Counted from the first letter of the stretch, positions 26,093 to 34,996 are shown. The stretch is 64,000 nucleotides of DNA from UMGS1820 sp045649725 (GCA_045649725.1 JAZRQL010000025.1:24902-88901); one strand, 5' to 3'. Numbers and translations: made by a program. The notes: generated from the sequence alone by a model not told the origin.

Positions 26093-26718
26093 ACTGTTTC
26101 CTCACCGCTTTTTATTGCTTTTTGAGCCATAGGCACCTTGGAAAGCTCTGATATGGTTGGCATAAGCTTATTGTCAACTATGTCAGTTATTGTTTCTGTA
26201 TCAACTTTTTTATCAAAGTTTCCGGATAGGTCAATAGGCTTTCCTATTCTCACGATCATTTTAGAGAACAGCTTATAGCTACCCTCTATTCCCACAGGAA
26301 TAATATTTACTTTTGACTTAATAGCGATTAAAACCGCTCCGCCCTTTCCCTCATTCATATGATCATTACGGGATCTTGTTCCCTCAGGAAAAACAAGAAG
26401 GTGTCCTCCTTCTTCAAGAGCCTTCATAGATGCTCTTATTGCTCCAAGATCCCCCTTTCCTCGTTTAACAGGAAAAACATTAAGAGATTTTAAAAGCTTT
26501 TCAAAGATTTTGAATTTAAAAACCTCTTCCTTTGCCATAAAGCTGAACTCAACCGGAACGCTTACGCCAATCACAGGCGCATCAAGGAGACTTTTATGAT
26601 TTGCACACATAATAAAGCCTTCATCAAGAGGAACGTTTTCTATCCCACAAACCTCAATACGAAACATACCTTTAAGTATGCATCTTACAAAACCTACCGC
26701 AAATTTATAAAAGCTCAT
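26089..26718 (-). CDS. plsC: 1-acyl-sn-glycerol-3-phosphate acyltransferase PlsC
   Basis: 209 residues. It acylates lysophosphatidic acid to phosphatidic acid at the membrane. The catalytic motif HX4D is present as NHKSLLDAPV, followed by KRGKGD and the FPEGTRSRN motif that binds glycerol phosphate. The ATG overlaps the cmk stop codon, and its own stop overlaps the ispH start, so cmk, plsC and ispH-rpsA are translated as a tightly coupled group. This order recurs in Clostridia. Confidence 0.93.
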   Translation of the reverse strand: MSFYKFAVGFVRCILKGMFRIEVCGIENVPLDEGFIMCANHKSLLDAPVIGVSVPVEFSFMAKEEVFKFKIFEKLLKSLNVFPVKRGKGDLGAIRASMKALEEGGHLLVFPEGTRSRNDHMNEGKGGAVLIAIKSKVNIIPVGIEGSYKLFSKMIVRIGKPIDLSGNFDKKVDTETITDIVDNKLMPTISELSKVPMAQKAIKSGEETV

Positions 26719-27386
26719 TATTCTGCCGCCTTTCTTTCAAGCACAATTTCACACAACTTATCAACTGATTCCTCGGCAGAAATATCTGTGTTATCGAAAA
26801 TTATGCTGTCTTCTGCAGGCTTAAGTGGTGCAAACTCTCTTTCAGAGTCATTCTTGTCGCGATATAACATATCGGCCATAACTGACTCATAATCTGTCTT
26901 TACGCCCTTTTCTAAAAGTTCCTTATAACGTCTGTTTGCACGTTCTTCTTTAGATGCAGTTAAGAAAATCTTAACCTCTGCATCAGGAAGCACATATGTT
27001 CCTATATCACGTCCATCCATAACTACATCGTTTTTAGAAGCAAGCTCTCTCTGGAGTTCAACAAGCTTAAGTCTGACTTCAGGGATAACTGCAACATTCG
27101 ATGCCGCAACAGAAATTTCAGGAAGCCTTATATCCGTAGATACGTTCTCTCCATTTAAGAAAATCTGCTGCCCGCTCTCGTTATATGACAGAGTAATATT
27201 AACCTCATCAAGTATAGATACAACTCCGTCCTTATCGGCTGAATCAATACCCTTACGGACAGCATAAAGGCCTACCGCACGGTACATTGCTCCTGTATCT
27301 ATATAAATAAATCCAAGTTTTTTGGCAACCGCCTTTGATATGGTACTCTTTCCTGCTCCTGCAGGACCGTCAATTGCAATCTTCAT
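26718..27386 (-). CDS. cmk: Cytidylate kinase
   Basis: 222 residues. It phosphorylates CMP and dCMP with ATP. The P-loop is IDGPAGAGKSTISKAVA; IDTGAMYRAV, VVMDGRDIGTYVLPDA and the lid region KIFLTASKEERANRRYKEL follow. The start is ATG at 27384-27386. The stop overlaps the plsC start by 1 nt. It is 13 bp downstream of the CobK-like gene. Confidence 0.96.
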   Translation of the reverse strand: MKIAIDGPAGAGKSTISKAVAKKLGFIYIDTGAMYRAVGLYAVRKGIDSADKDGVVSILDEVNITLSYNESGQQIFLNGENVSTDIRLPEISVAASNVAVIPEVRLKLVELQRELASKNDVVMDGRDIGTYVLPDAEVKIFLTASKEERANRRYKELLEKGVKTDYESVMADMLYRDKNDSEREFAPLKPAEDSIIFDNTDISAEESVDKLCEIVLERKAAE

Positions 27387-27399
27387 TATAAACTACCTC

Positions 27400-28137
27400 T
27401 TATCTATTACTATGTATCAAAATCAATGCATCACGCATATTATCTACGCAATACGGGTATTCAACCCCTGCTGAATGTGTGATATAGACCTTCGCGCCCA
27501 TTTCCTTTGCCACCTCAACAAGCTCATCGGTTATGCATTCTTGCGTAAACACAACCTGACCTATCGACAGCTTTTCTATTGCACATTTAACTTCATCGGC
27601 TTTAGTAAAAGCTTCAATCTCTTTAACGTTTAAAAGGGGAATAGAATATTCAAGGGCCTTTTCCACGTCAAACACGGTAGACTTTCTTACTGTGACAAAA
27701 ATCTTATCCTCTTTTTCCTCTGCCCACGATGCTATGATTTTAGTAACCGCCGCAGAGCCACAGACCAGAGTATTTTTCTTTATAGCCTTTACCTTATCAC
27801 CAATCGCCTTGTAAGAATAAATACTTTCTGCACCATCATATTCTCTGCATCTGACAAGCTTAACATATTTAATCTTACCATCACAAGCAGAAAGAGCAGC
27901 CTGTGACAGTTTTGACACAGGCTTCTCCGTAGCATCAATAACAGAGTCTATCTTGTTTTCCTTATAAGCCTTTTCCATCTCTCTTTTTGAAGGCTTACCT
28001 ATTATAACATTACCCTTTCCAAAACGGGAGGCCGCTATAAAATCCGAAAACATAAAGACATATTTATCGTTATGCAGTTTAAGCTGTTTTTCTATCTCGG
28101 CAGTTTTCTTTCCGCCATCCGATAAAATCAGTATCAT
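27400..28137 (-). CDS. CobK/CbiJ-like (precorrin-6A reductase fold) protein of unknown role
   Basis: 245 residues. I see a faint but ordered resemblance to precorrin-6A reductase: the start MILILSDGG, then SVIDATEKPVSKLSQAALSAC, which parallels the family's VxDATHPxAxxISxxAxxAC, a KYVKLVR strand, NTLVCGSAAVTKII, and a C-terminal half with TDELVEVAKEMGAKVYI and a closing YCVDNMRDALILI. Key glycines of the nucleotide loop are changed and the DATHP histidine is a Glu. No other cobalamin gene is near; neighbours are cmk and a zinc-ribbon gene. A divergent homologue with another function is likely. Confidence 0.5.
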   Translation of the reverse strand: MILILSDGGKKTAEIEKQLKLHNDKYVFMFSDFIAASRFGKGNVIIGKPSKREMEKAYKENKIDSVIDATEKPVSKLSQAALSACDGKIKYVKLVRCREYDGAESIYSYKAIGDKVKAIKKNTLVCGSAAVTKIIASWAEEKEDKIFVTVRKSTVFDVEKALEYSIPLLNVKEIEAFTKADEVKCAIEKLSIGQVVFTQECITDELVEVAKEMGAKVYITHSAGVEYPYCVDNMRDALILIHSNR

Positions 28138-28143
28138 AAAAAT

Positions 28144-28542
28144 TTAAACCTCTTCAACTTCGCCTTCTACGTCTACGGTCATATCCGCACCGCATGATGG
28201 GCAAAAGCTCATTGTACTGTCTGAAGGCTTTCCGCAGATAGGGCATTTAAAGTCTCCCTTTCCGCCATTGTTCTTAAGAGCCTCTATTCTCGCAAGCTTT
28301 GCGCTGATGATTTCGCACTTCATCTTAATGCTGTCTGTATGATCTTCATCTTTTTCAACAGACAAATAGGCGAGCTTACCTATTTCAGAATAAAGCTTCT
28401 TTATGTCATTATTCAGGTCAAAAATCGCATACTTTGTTTTAGAAGCATCCCAGATTTCTCCGGATTTTTTTGCAACTGTCTGCGCTGTGTCACTAACCGC
28501 ATTTTTTACATTTGCTAAAATTTCCTTACCGTTAAATTCCAT
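28144..28542 (-). CDS. Zinc-ribbon protein with a helical N-terminus
   Basis: 132 residues from the ATG at 28540-28542, 9 nt after AGAGG; a TTG three codons upstream touches the ribosome binding site. The N-terminal 95 residues are charged and helical (ILANVKNAVSDTAQTVAKKSG, then KKLYSEIGKLAYLSVEKDED). The C-terminus is a double-CxxC zinc ribbon, CPICG...CPSCG, with an acidic end. Similar proteins are common in Firmicutes and have no assigned role. It lies between ychF and the CobK-like gene. Confidence 0.75.
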   Translation of the reverse strand: MEFNGKEILANVKNAVSDTAQTVAKKSGEIWDASKTKYAIFDLNNDIKKLYSEIGKLAYLSVEKDEDHTDSIKMKCEIISAKLARIEALKNNGGKGDFKCPICGKPSDSTMSFCPSCGADMTVDVEGEVEEV

Positions 28543-28569
28543 AACTCTCAACCTCTCTTTTTAAATATT

Positions 28570-29667
28570 TTAGACATTAAATCTGAAAAGAACAATATCT
28601 CCATCCTTCATAACATACTCTTTACCTTCGGAACGAACAATACCCTTCTCCTTTGCCGCTGTCATAGAGCCGGACTCTATAAGATCATTATATGCAACAA
28701 CTTCTGCACGGATAAAGCCGCGTTCAAAGTCAGTATGTATCTTTCCTGCCGCCTGAGGAGCTTTTGTGCCTTCCTTTATTGTCCATGCTCTGACTTCAGG
28801 CTTGCCTGCTGTCAGGTAACTGATAAGGCCCAAAAGCTTGTAACTTGCCTTTATAAGCTTATCAAGACCTGATTCTGTAGCTCCAAGCTCTTCTAAAAAT
28901 GCTTCCTTTACTTCCTTGTCAAGCTCGGCTATTTCTTCTTCTATTCTTGCAGAGATTACCATAACCTCTGATTTTTCGGTCTGTGCAAATTCCTTTATCT
29001 TTTTAACATATTCGTTTTCGTCTTCAGGAACAGCATAGTCATCTTCCGATACGTTTGCCGCATAGATAACCGGCTTTAATGTAAGCAATGAAACGTCAGA
29101 GAGCAGCTCCATTTCGTCATCTGTTATATCCATTGTTCTTGCACATTTTCCGCTTTCCAATACTTCGCGGAGTCTTTCGAAGAACTCAAGCTCCTTAAGA
29201 GGCTTTTTATCTCCGCCCTTTAAAGCCTTTTTAGACTTATCAATTCTTCTGTCAAGAATTTCAATATCAGACATAATAAGCTCTAAGTTTATAGTTTCAA
29301 TATCTCTTACAGGGTCAACAGAGCCTTCTACGTGAACAATGTTATCGTCGTTAAAAGCACGTACCACGTGAACAATAGCATCTACCTCACGGATATTTGA
29401 TAAGAACTTGTTTCCAAGGCCCTCACCCTTACTTGCGCCCTTAACAAGACCTGCAATGTCAACAAACTCAATAACAGCGTATGTTGTTTTATCAGGTGAA
29501 TACATTTCTACAAGCTTGTCTATTCTTAAGTCAGGAACAATAACTGTACCCACATTTGGTTCTATAGTACAGAACGGATAGTTTGCAGATTCAGCTCCTG
29601 CCTGTGTTATTGCGTTAAAAAGTGTACTTTTGCCTACATTCGGCAAACCTACTATACCTAATTTCAT
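28570..29667 (-). CDS. ychF: Redox-regulated ATPase YchF (OLA1 family)
   Basis: 365 residues. It is an Obg-related P-loop protein that prefers ATP and binds ribosomes. It shows the P-loop GLPNVGKSTLFNA, NYPFCTIEPNVG, the DIAGLVKGASKGEGLGNKFL switch region, a helical insert, and the C-terminal TGS-like domain ending in VMKDGDIVLFRFNV. It is the first gene of the minus-strand group to ispH-rpsA, with a near-consensus promoter upstream. Confidence 0.96.
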   Translation of the reverse strand: MKLGIVGLPNVGKSTLFNAITQAGAESANYPFCTIEPNVGTVIVPDLRIDKLVEMYSPDKTTYAVIEFVDIAGLVKGASKGEGLGNKFLSNIREVDAIVHVVRAFNDDNIVHVEGSVDPVRDIETINLELIMSDIEILDRRIDKSKKALKGGDKKPLKELEFFERLREVLESGKCARTMDITDDEMELLSDVSLLTLKPVIYAANVSEDDYAVPEDENEYVKKIKEFAQTEKSEVMVISARIEEEIAELDKEVKEAFLEELGATESGLDKLIKASYKLLGLISYLTAGKPEVRAWTIKEGTKAPQAAGKIHTDFERGFIRAEVVAYNDLIESGSMTAAKEKGIVRSEGKEYVMKDGDIVLFRFNV

Positions 29668-29734
29668 AAATCTATTTCTCCTTTATGTTAATCACATCTT
29701 AAAAGATTTTGTCATTTGATATACTTATTAGGTA

Positions 29735-29763
29735 ATTATATCACATTTGCTTTAATATATCAA
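29735..29763 (-). promoter_or_regulatory. Predicted sigma-A promoter of ychF
   Basis: TTGATA at 29763-29758, a 17-nt spacer and TATAAT at 29740-29735 on the minus strand, with an extended TGA before the -10. The 15 bases around the -10 are identical to those of the ftsH promoter. Confidence 0.8.
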
Positions 29764-30070
29764 TAGTTAATAGGTTTATTTTACAAACATTTTCCACGAA
29801 AAATCTTTTAAGTGTAGGTTATCACAAACATAAAATAAGTAAACCCATAATCTTAACATGGGTGGATTATCGTGACATATTCCTTGAATAAAAGATTTGA
29901 GATATGAGGGAGCATAAATGCTCTTTTGGATAAATTCCAACAGTTTTTTAACCACAGTTGAAAACTACAAAAAATATGCATCAGACAAATAAATCTTTCC
30001 TCTTCGCATATAATATAACTGAATTCTACTTCTATATATTAACATTATGTTAAAACTTGTGTCTTATCTC
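29764..30070. other. Intergenic region between divergent ychF and ftsH
   Basis: About 300 bp between two good promoters. No reading frame with a ribosome binding site was found. It contains two short stems (CCCAT/ATGGG near 29850-29863 and GAGCAT/ATGCTC near 29920-29933). A small RNA is possible, but nothing specific supports it. Confidence 0.5.
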
Positions 30071-30099
30071 TTGTTTTTTGGTTAATACTGTGATATAAT
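30071..30099 (+). promoter_or_regulatory. Predicted sigma-A promoter of ftsH
   Basis: TTGTTT at 30071-30076, a 17-nt spacer and TATAAT at 30094-30099 with an extended TGA. The leader is about 65 nt. No CIRCE-like inverted repeat is seen. Confidence 0.75.
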
Positions 30100-30171
30100 T
30101 ACCAGAATGTTTAAAAATTTCAAATAATTCTTGATTATACAGACACAGAATTCAGTATAGGAGGATAAAAC

Positions 30172-32052
30172 GTGAAGAAAACGATAAAAGGTATCGGATT
30201 TTATCTGATAATGTTTGCAATTATAGTTGGAATTTTTACCTTTGTTTCTTCTCCTGAAGAAACAAATAACGAAGTCTATTCTGACCTGATTATTAAAATT
30301 CAGCAGGGGGAGGTAAGCGAGTTATCTGTTGTTGATAACATTGCTGTTGCCACCCTTAAAAAAGACGGTTCCGTTATAGAGGTTGAAGTTCCAAGCTACT
30401 ATGTATTAAAAGACGATGTAGGCCCCGCTATGCAGGACCAGATAAGTGAGGGAAAGCTTAAGGTAGAAACTCCTCTTCCTTATAGCCCACCGTGGTGGCT
30501 TACCATTCTCCCAACCCTCGGTCTTTTGATTGTGTTTGGCATTTTCTGGTTTGTTATTATGCGTCAGGCAAATGGTGGCGGTTCAAGAGGCGCTATGAAC
30601 TTTGGCAAGAGCAAGGCTAAAGTTACTCTCGACGGAAAGACAAAGAAAACATTTGAAGACGTTGCAGGCGCTGACGAAGAAAAGGCTGAACTTCAGGAAA
30701 TTGTTGAGTTTTTAAAGACTCCTGACAGATTTATGAAGCTTGGTGCGAGAATCCCTAAAGGTGTTTTACTTGTAGGCCCTCCGGGAACAGGTAAGACCTT
30801 GCTTGCAAAGGCAGTTGCCGGCGAAGCGGGTGTTCCTTTCTTCTCTATCTCCGGTTCTGACTTTGTTGAAATGTTCGTTGGTGTTGGTGCTTCCCGCGTC
30901 AGAGACTTATTTGAAACCGCGAAAAAGAATTCACCTTGTATTATCTTTATAGACGAAATTGATGCTGTTGGTCGTCACAGAGGCGCAGGTCTTGGTGGTG
31001 GTCACGACGAAAGAGAGCAGACCTTGAATCAGCTCCTCGTTGAAATGGATGGTTTTGGTGAAAACGAAGGCGTTATTATTATTGCCGCAACAAACAGACC
31101 TGACATTTTAGACCCGGCTCTTCTTCGTCCGGGCAGATTTGACAGACAGGTTGTTGTTGATGCTCCTGATGTTACAGGTCGAGAAGCTGTACTTAACGTG
31201 CATGCAAAGGGCAAGCCATTAGCCGAAGACGTTGACTTATCCATTATCGCAAAAACAACTATCGGTTTTTCAGGTGCAGACCTTGAAAACCTTATGAACG
31301 AGGCGGCTCTTATCTCCGCAAGAAACGGTGAAGAAACCATCTCAATGAAGAACATTGAAGATGCAATTATGAAGGTTATTGCAGGCCCTGAAAAGAAATC
31401 ACGTAAGGTTACTGAAAACGAACGTAAGCTTACAGCATACCACGAAGCAGGTCACGCTGTTGTTTCAAAGATGCTTCCTACACAGGACAGAGTTCATCAG
31501 GTATCTATTATCCCTCGCGGAAGAGCAGGCGGATATACCTTATCTCTTCCAAAGGAAGATTCTTTCTTCAGTTCAAAAACAGAAATGCTTGAAGAAATTG
31601 TTTCTCTCCTTGGGGGACGTGTTGCAGAGCAGTTGGCTCTCTCCGACATCAGCACAGGCGCATCCAACGATATTGAACGTGCCACAAATCTTGCAAAGGC
31701 AATGGTTACAAAGTATGGCATGAGCGAACGTTTAGGTGCAAGAACCTTTGGGGACCAGAATAATGAAGTATTCATAGGCCGTGACTATGGCCACACCATT
31801 GACTACAGTCAGGATACTGCCGCAAAGATAGATGAGGAAATCAAGTCTATCATTGACGAATGTTATACTCGTTGTACTGATATCTTAAAAGATAACTTTG
31901 AAAAGCTTGAAGAGGTTGCAAAGCTTCTTCTTGAAAAAGAAAAGATTGAGGGCGACGAATTTGATGCTTTGTTTGTGGCAACTGCAGCAGTCGCTACCCC
32001 CGAAGAAACAACAGCTATCGTTGAAGCAATCGAAGAATCGGAAGAAAACTAA
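30172..32052 (+). CDS. ftsH: ATP-dependent zinc metalloprotease FtsH
   Basis: 626 residues. This membrane-anchored AAA protease degrades damaged or regulatory membrane and cytosolic proteins. Two N-terminal spans (about 6-26 and 108-130) flank an extracytoplasmic domain. The AAA module has Walker A GPPGTGKT from residue 202, Walker B IIFIDEIDAVG, the SRH region ATNRPDILDPALLRPGRFD, and the zinc site HEAGH at 424-428. The C-terminal tail is acidic. The start is GTG at 30172, 7 nt after AGGAGG. Confidence 0.97.
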   Translation: MKKTIKGIGFYLIMFAIIVGIFTFVSSPEETNNEVYSDLIIKIQQGEVSELSVVDNIAVATLKKDGSVIEVEVPSYYVLKDDVGPAMQDQISEGKLKVETPLPYSPPWWLTILPTLGLLIVFGIFWFVIMRQANGGGSRGAMNFGKSKAKVTLDGKTKKTFEDVAGADEEKAELQEIVEFLKTPDRFMKLGARIPKGVLLVGPPGTGKTLLAKAVAGEAGVPFFSISGSDFVEMFVGVGASRVRDLFETAKKNSPCIIFIDEIDAVGRHRGAGLGGGHDEREQTLNQLLVEMDGFGENEGVIIIAATNRPDILDPALLRPGRFDRQVVVDAPDVTGREAVLNVHAKGKPLAEDVDLSIIAKTTIGFSGADLENLMNEAALISARNGEETISMKNIEDAIMKVIAGPEKKSRKVTENERKLTAYHEAGHAVVSKMLPTQDRVHQVSIIPRGRAGGYTLSLPKEDSFFSSKTEMLEEIVSLLGGRVAEQLALSDISTGASNDIERATNLAKAMVTKYGMSERLGARTFGDQNNEVFIGRDYGHTIDYSQDTAAKIDEEIKSIIDECYTRCTDILKDNFEKLEEVAKLLLEKEKIEGDEFDALFVATAAVATPEETTAIVEAIEESEEN

Positions 32053-32060
32053 ACATTTAA

Positions 32061-32082
32061 AAGTCCCGACGCATCGGGACTT
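32061..32082 (+). terminator. Terminator of ftsH
   Basis: Perfect 9-bp stem (AAGTCCCGA/TCGGGACTT) with a 4-nt loop, followed by a run of T. Confidence 0.9.
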
Positions 32083-32118
32083 TTTTGTTGAAAATTTTTC
32101 AACTGTATGTTAAAATTG

Positions 32119-32151
32119 TTGTAGGGCGAACCTATGTGTGCGACTCCCGGA
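32119..32151 (+). repeat. Fragment resembling a TGTAGGG-type intergenic repeat
   Basis: The stretch beginning TTGTAGGGCGAACC and ending GACTCCCGG has the same outer shape (TGTAGGG...CCC) as hairpins at 53.1-53.2 kb. The stem is degraded. It lies between the ftsH terminator and the ispE ribosome binding site. Confidence 0.35.
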
Positions 32152-32177
32152 AGCTATAATTTTTAATGGAGGATATT

Positions 32178-33017
32178 ATGGTAACCTTAAACTGTAATGC
32201 AAAAATAAATTTGTCCCTTGATGTTGTTGGAAAGCGTCCTGACGGATATCACAATATTGAACTTATATTTCTTGAAATTCCTTTATGGGATACTCTTTCA
32301 GTAACTTTAAGGAATGACGGGATAATTAACTTATCCTGCGATGATAAAACTCTGCCAACAGATGAAAAGAACATCGCATATAAGGCCGCAAAGGCATTCT
32401 TTTCAGAATATGGCGAAAATATGGGTTGCGACATCACTTTGAAAAAGAATATTCCTCACGGAGCAGGTCTTGCCGGAGGAAGCGCAGATGCGGCAGGAGT
32501 TTTAAAAGCCTTGAATCAGCTTTTATCCTCACCTTTTTCACAGGAAAAGCTTATGGAAATTGGCGTAAAGCTTGGAGCAGATGTTCCTTTTTGTGTTATG
32601 GGCGGTTGTGCCTTTGCAGAGGGCATTGGCGAAATCCTTACTCCCCTTCCAAAGCCTGAAGATATTTACTATCTTTTGATTAAGCCAGAAGAATCAATTT
32701 CTACCCCATATGTGTATCAGAATTTAGACTTAAATAAGAAACCTGAAAATCTTGATATGAAGCTTGTTATAAAAGCTATTAAGGAAAATGACAAAGAATC
32801 TCTCTTTAAGTATTCAGGGAACATTATGGAAGACGTAACAGGAAAGAAATGCCCTGTTATATATGAAATTAAGGATACACTAACCAAATCAGGTGCAAAA
32901 AAAGCTTTAATGAGCGGAAGCGGAACAACTGTCTTTGGTATATTTGATAATAAGGATATTGCTGACAGGGCATATAACATCTTGAAAAAAGATTACGAGA
33001 ATATTTATCTTGTTTAA
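32178..33017 (+). CDS. ispE: 4-diphosphocytidyl-2-C-methyl-D-erythritol kinase IspE
   Basis: 279 residues from the ATG at 32178, 5 nt after GGAGGA; the ATG at 32166 overlaps that site. It phosphorylates CDP-ME in the MEP isoprenoid pathway, which also uses IspH encoded at 23.8-26.1 kb. GHMP-kinase motifs: CNAKINLSLDVVGKRPDGYH, HGAGLAGGSADAAGVLKAL (ATP loop) and the C-terminal ALMSGSGTTVFGIF. The terminator follows directly. IPP also feeds undecaprenyl phosphate for wall synthesis. Confidence 0.95.
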   Translation: MVTLNCNAKINLSLDVVGKRPDGYHNIELIFLEIPLWDTLSVTLRNDGIINLSCDDKTLPTDEKNIAYKAAKAFFSEYGENMGCDITLKKNIPHGAGLAGGSADAAGVLKALNQLLSSPFSQEKLMEIGVKLGADVPFCVMGGCAFAEGIGEILTPLPKPEDIYYLLIKPEESISTPYVYQNLDLNKKPENLDMKLVIKAIKENDKESLFKYSGNIMEDVTGKKCPVIYEIKDTLTKSGAKKALMSGSGTTVFGIFDNKDIADRAYNILKKDYENIYLV

Positions 33018-33021
33018 AAAT

Positions 33022-33046
33022 AAAAGGCGAGGATTTCTCGCCTTTT
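33022..33046. terminator. Bidirectional terminator between ispE and the HAD gene
   Basis: Perfect 10-bp stem (AAAAGGCGAG/CTCGCCTTTT) with a 5-nt loop. T-rich sequence follows on both strands. Confidence 0.85.
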
Positions 33047-33821
33047 ATTTTTTATCTAAATCATCTACTATCTGCGCTATAAGCCCTTCCATACAATGAA
33101 CTCCGACAACGTCTGCAACTAACTTTGCCTCATCGCAGGCATTTAGGGGAGCATAAGCTATATCTCCCTCTTTAAGCATCAGCACATCGTTTTCGTAATC
33201 CCCTGCACAAATAATTGTGTGGACTTGAGGGAACTTATCCCTCAATATTTTTATCATTCGCTCTTTTCCTGCGCCTTTGCACCAGAATTCAATTCCTGTG
33301 CTCCACGCAAGCCTTATCTCGTAATCGTCCTTATAATCTTTCTTAAGATAATCGCCTATTTCCTTTGCAATTTCAGGAGTATCAGTTTCATAGACAACCT
33401 TGCAGACTTTATCATTAAACTTTGCAAATATTCCGTCTATGTTTATACCCTTTTCCTTTGTCATATGAATTCTGTCATGTGCTCCGCAATAATGGATGCC
33501 CTCTATATTTTTCTCATATTTATAATACACATCTGCGGCAATGTCCTCCGCCCTCTTATCAAGGAGAAAAACCTCCTCTACAGCCTTTTCCTCAATGTTA
33601 TAGAGTACATTTCCGTTACAGGAGATAATGTACCTATCAAGGGCGAATTTGTCCTTAAAATTATCAATATAATCATAATCTCTGCCTGTTGCTATAACAA
33701 AGATGCCGCCACCATCTTTAAATCGGTTTATGGCCTCAACATTGTTGTGGGGAACAACTCCGTTAATGGCAAGTGTTCCGTCAATGTCGGTGCAGATTAA
33801 GAAACCTTCATATTTTCCCAT
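33045..33821 (-). CDS. HAD-superfamily (Cof-type) phosphatase
   Basis: 258 residues. The Cof/class IIB HAD fold is shown by D12-I-D14-GTLA, VIATGRDYDYI, a cap domain in the middle and the C-terminal ICAGDYENDVLMLKEGDIAYAP metal site. Cof-type enzymes dephosphorylate sugar phosphates or cofactors; the substrate cannot be inferred. It converges on ispE and lies between two terminators, so it is probably a single-gene transcript. Confidence 0.88.
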   Translation of the reverse strand: MGKYEGFLICTDIDGTLAINGVVPHNNVEAINRFKDGGGIFVIATGRDYDYIDNFKDKFALDRYIISCNGNVLYNIEEKAVEEVFLLDKRAEDIAADVYYKYEKNIEGIHYCGAHDRIHMTKEKGINIDGIFAKFNDKVCKVVYETDTPEIAKEIGDYLKKDYKDDYEIRLAWSTGIEFWCKGAGKERMIKILRDKFPQVHTIICAGDYENDVLMLKEGDIAYAPLNACDEAKLVADVVGVHCMEGLIAQIVDDLDKK

Positions 33822-33873
33822 TATATCCCTCTTCTTTTCTCTTTATATGAATCACTGTTGTTCTACAATATAA

Positions 33874-33901
33874 TTTTACCGCGAAAAAATTCGCGGTAAA
33901 A
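33874..33901 (-). terminator. Hairpin after the LCP gene, probable terminator
   Basis: Perfect 11-bp stem (TTTTACCGCGA/TCGCGGTAAAA) with a 6-nt loop. On the minus strand the tail is TTATATTG, so the U-tract is short apart from the stem itself. Confidence 0.5.
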
Positions 33902-33913
33902 ATCAATATTTCA

Positions 33914-34996
33914 TTAATCAAAAGCAGAACCGTCAAGTCCCTCTGCTGCTGTACGTTTTGCTTGATTTTGCGCAGAGTTTTCAGTTAACCCATATTCATA
34001 TGCTGTACGGTTATCGTTAACATTATTCTGTCTGTAGTTTTCCCAGTCCTCTTTGCTCATTGGAAGGAATACTTCATTCATAAGTTTCTTTGTTTCTTCC
34101 TTATCCTGAACATACCACCATGCAGGGTCAATAAATTCCGCCTTGCCCGGCAATACATAGGAACCGATATCGTCTAAATTAACAGATGTAACAAGATTCA
34201 GCTGTGCTACCAAATCCTTCATAGTGTAATTTGTTCTGACATTATCTTTAACAACCTTAAACAAATCGTCAATTCTTGAAAGATATTTCGGGTTACACTT
34301 CTGTGTGAAAAGCACCTTTAAAAATTCCTGTTGCCAGTATTCACGACCCTCATCACCGAGAACATATTCCCCCGGAGCAGACCCATCATTATTATGACGG
34401 AATCTTACAAAATCGTGTGCCGCCTGACCGTCTAAATGCTGCTGTCCAGCTTTTAAGTGAATATGAAGATTCTGTTCAGGGTCATCATAGTTCATATTAT
34501 AAGGGACGTTAAAATCAACACCGTCAACTGCATCAATTATATCCTTAAATCCATCAAAGTCAACAGACACAAAGTAGTGAATAGGAAGCCCTGTAAGCTT
34601 TTTAACCTCTGAAATCAAAAATTCTTCAGGTTCTTCTATTTTGCCTTTTTCTGCCTGCTGCTTACCGAGGCCTATTAAGGCATTTATCTTATGCGTTAAA
34701 TATCCCTCCGGTTTAACCATAGTATCACGCGGAATGGATAAAAAGTTAATTCTGTCAGAATATCCGTCCATGGATACAAGCATAATCGTATCGCTTCGAA
34801 GCCCGCCATCATCTACACCAATTAACAAAATGTTAATCATACCTAGCTGGTCATCTTCTTCAAGGCCTTGTACATATACGTCATCACCTATTGACATTTC
34901 TGAAATTTTATATGCCGCAAGCACACCAAACATAGTGGAAAACACAATAAAAATTATTGTAAAAAGTGCCACAGCTAATCTAAAGGTTTTACTCAT
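33914..34996 (-). CDS. LytR-CpsA-Psr (LCP) family wall-polymer ligase
   Basis: 360 residues. One N-terminal span (about residues 7-29) places the rest outside the cell. The LCP domain begins INILLIGVDDGGLRSDTIMLVSMD and includes the arginine motif FLSIPRDTMV, GLPIHYFVSVDFDGF and HLDGQAAHDFVRFRHN. LCP proteins move undecaprenyl-linked glycopolymers onto peptidoglycan. It stands alone with its own promoter and no glycopolymer genes nearby. The C-terminal 40 residues are Asn/Gln/Ala-rich and not conserved. Confidence 0.92.
   Translation of the reverse strand: MSKTFRLAVALFTIIFIVFSTMFGVLAAYKISEMSIGDDVYVQGLEEDDQLGMINILLIGVDDGGLRSDTIMLVSMDGYSDRINFLSIPRDTMVKPEGYLTHKINALIGLGKQQAEKGKIEEPEEFLISEVKKLTGLPIHYFVSVDFDGFKDIIDAVDGVDFNVPYNMNYDDPEQNLHIHLKAGQQHLDGQAAHDFVRFRHNNDGSAPGEYVLGDEGREYWQQEFLKVLFTQKCNPKYLSRIDDLFKVVKDNVRTNYTMKDLVAQLNLVTSVNLDDIGSYVLPGKAEFIDPAWWYVQDKEETKKLMNEVFLPMSKEDWENYRQNNVNDNRTAYEYGLTENSAQNQAKRTAAEGLDGSAFD

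Noticed and set aside
25604..26125. 173-codon plus-strand frame opposite ispH
   Set aside because: Antisense shadow of the IspH part, rich in Tyr, Phe, Ile and Cys, without a start signal. IspH on the other strand has all its cluster ligands.
33219..33800. 193-codon plus-strand frame opposite the HAD gene
   Set aside because: Antisense shadow; the minus-strand protein has a full set of HAD motifs.
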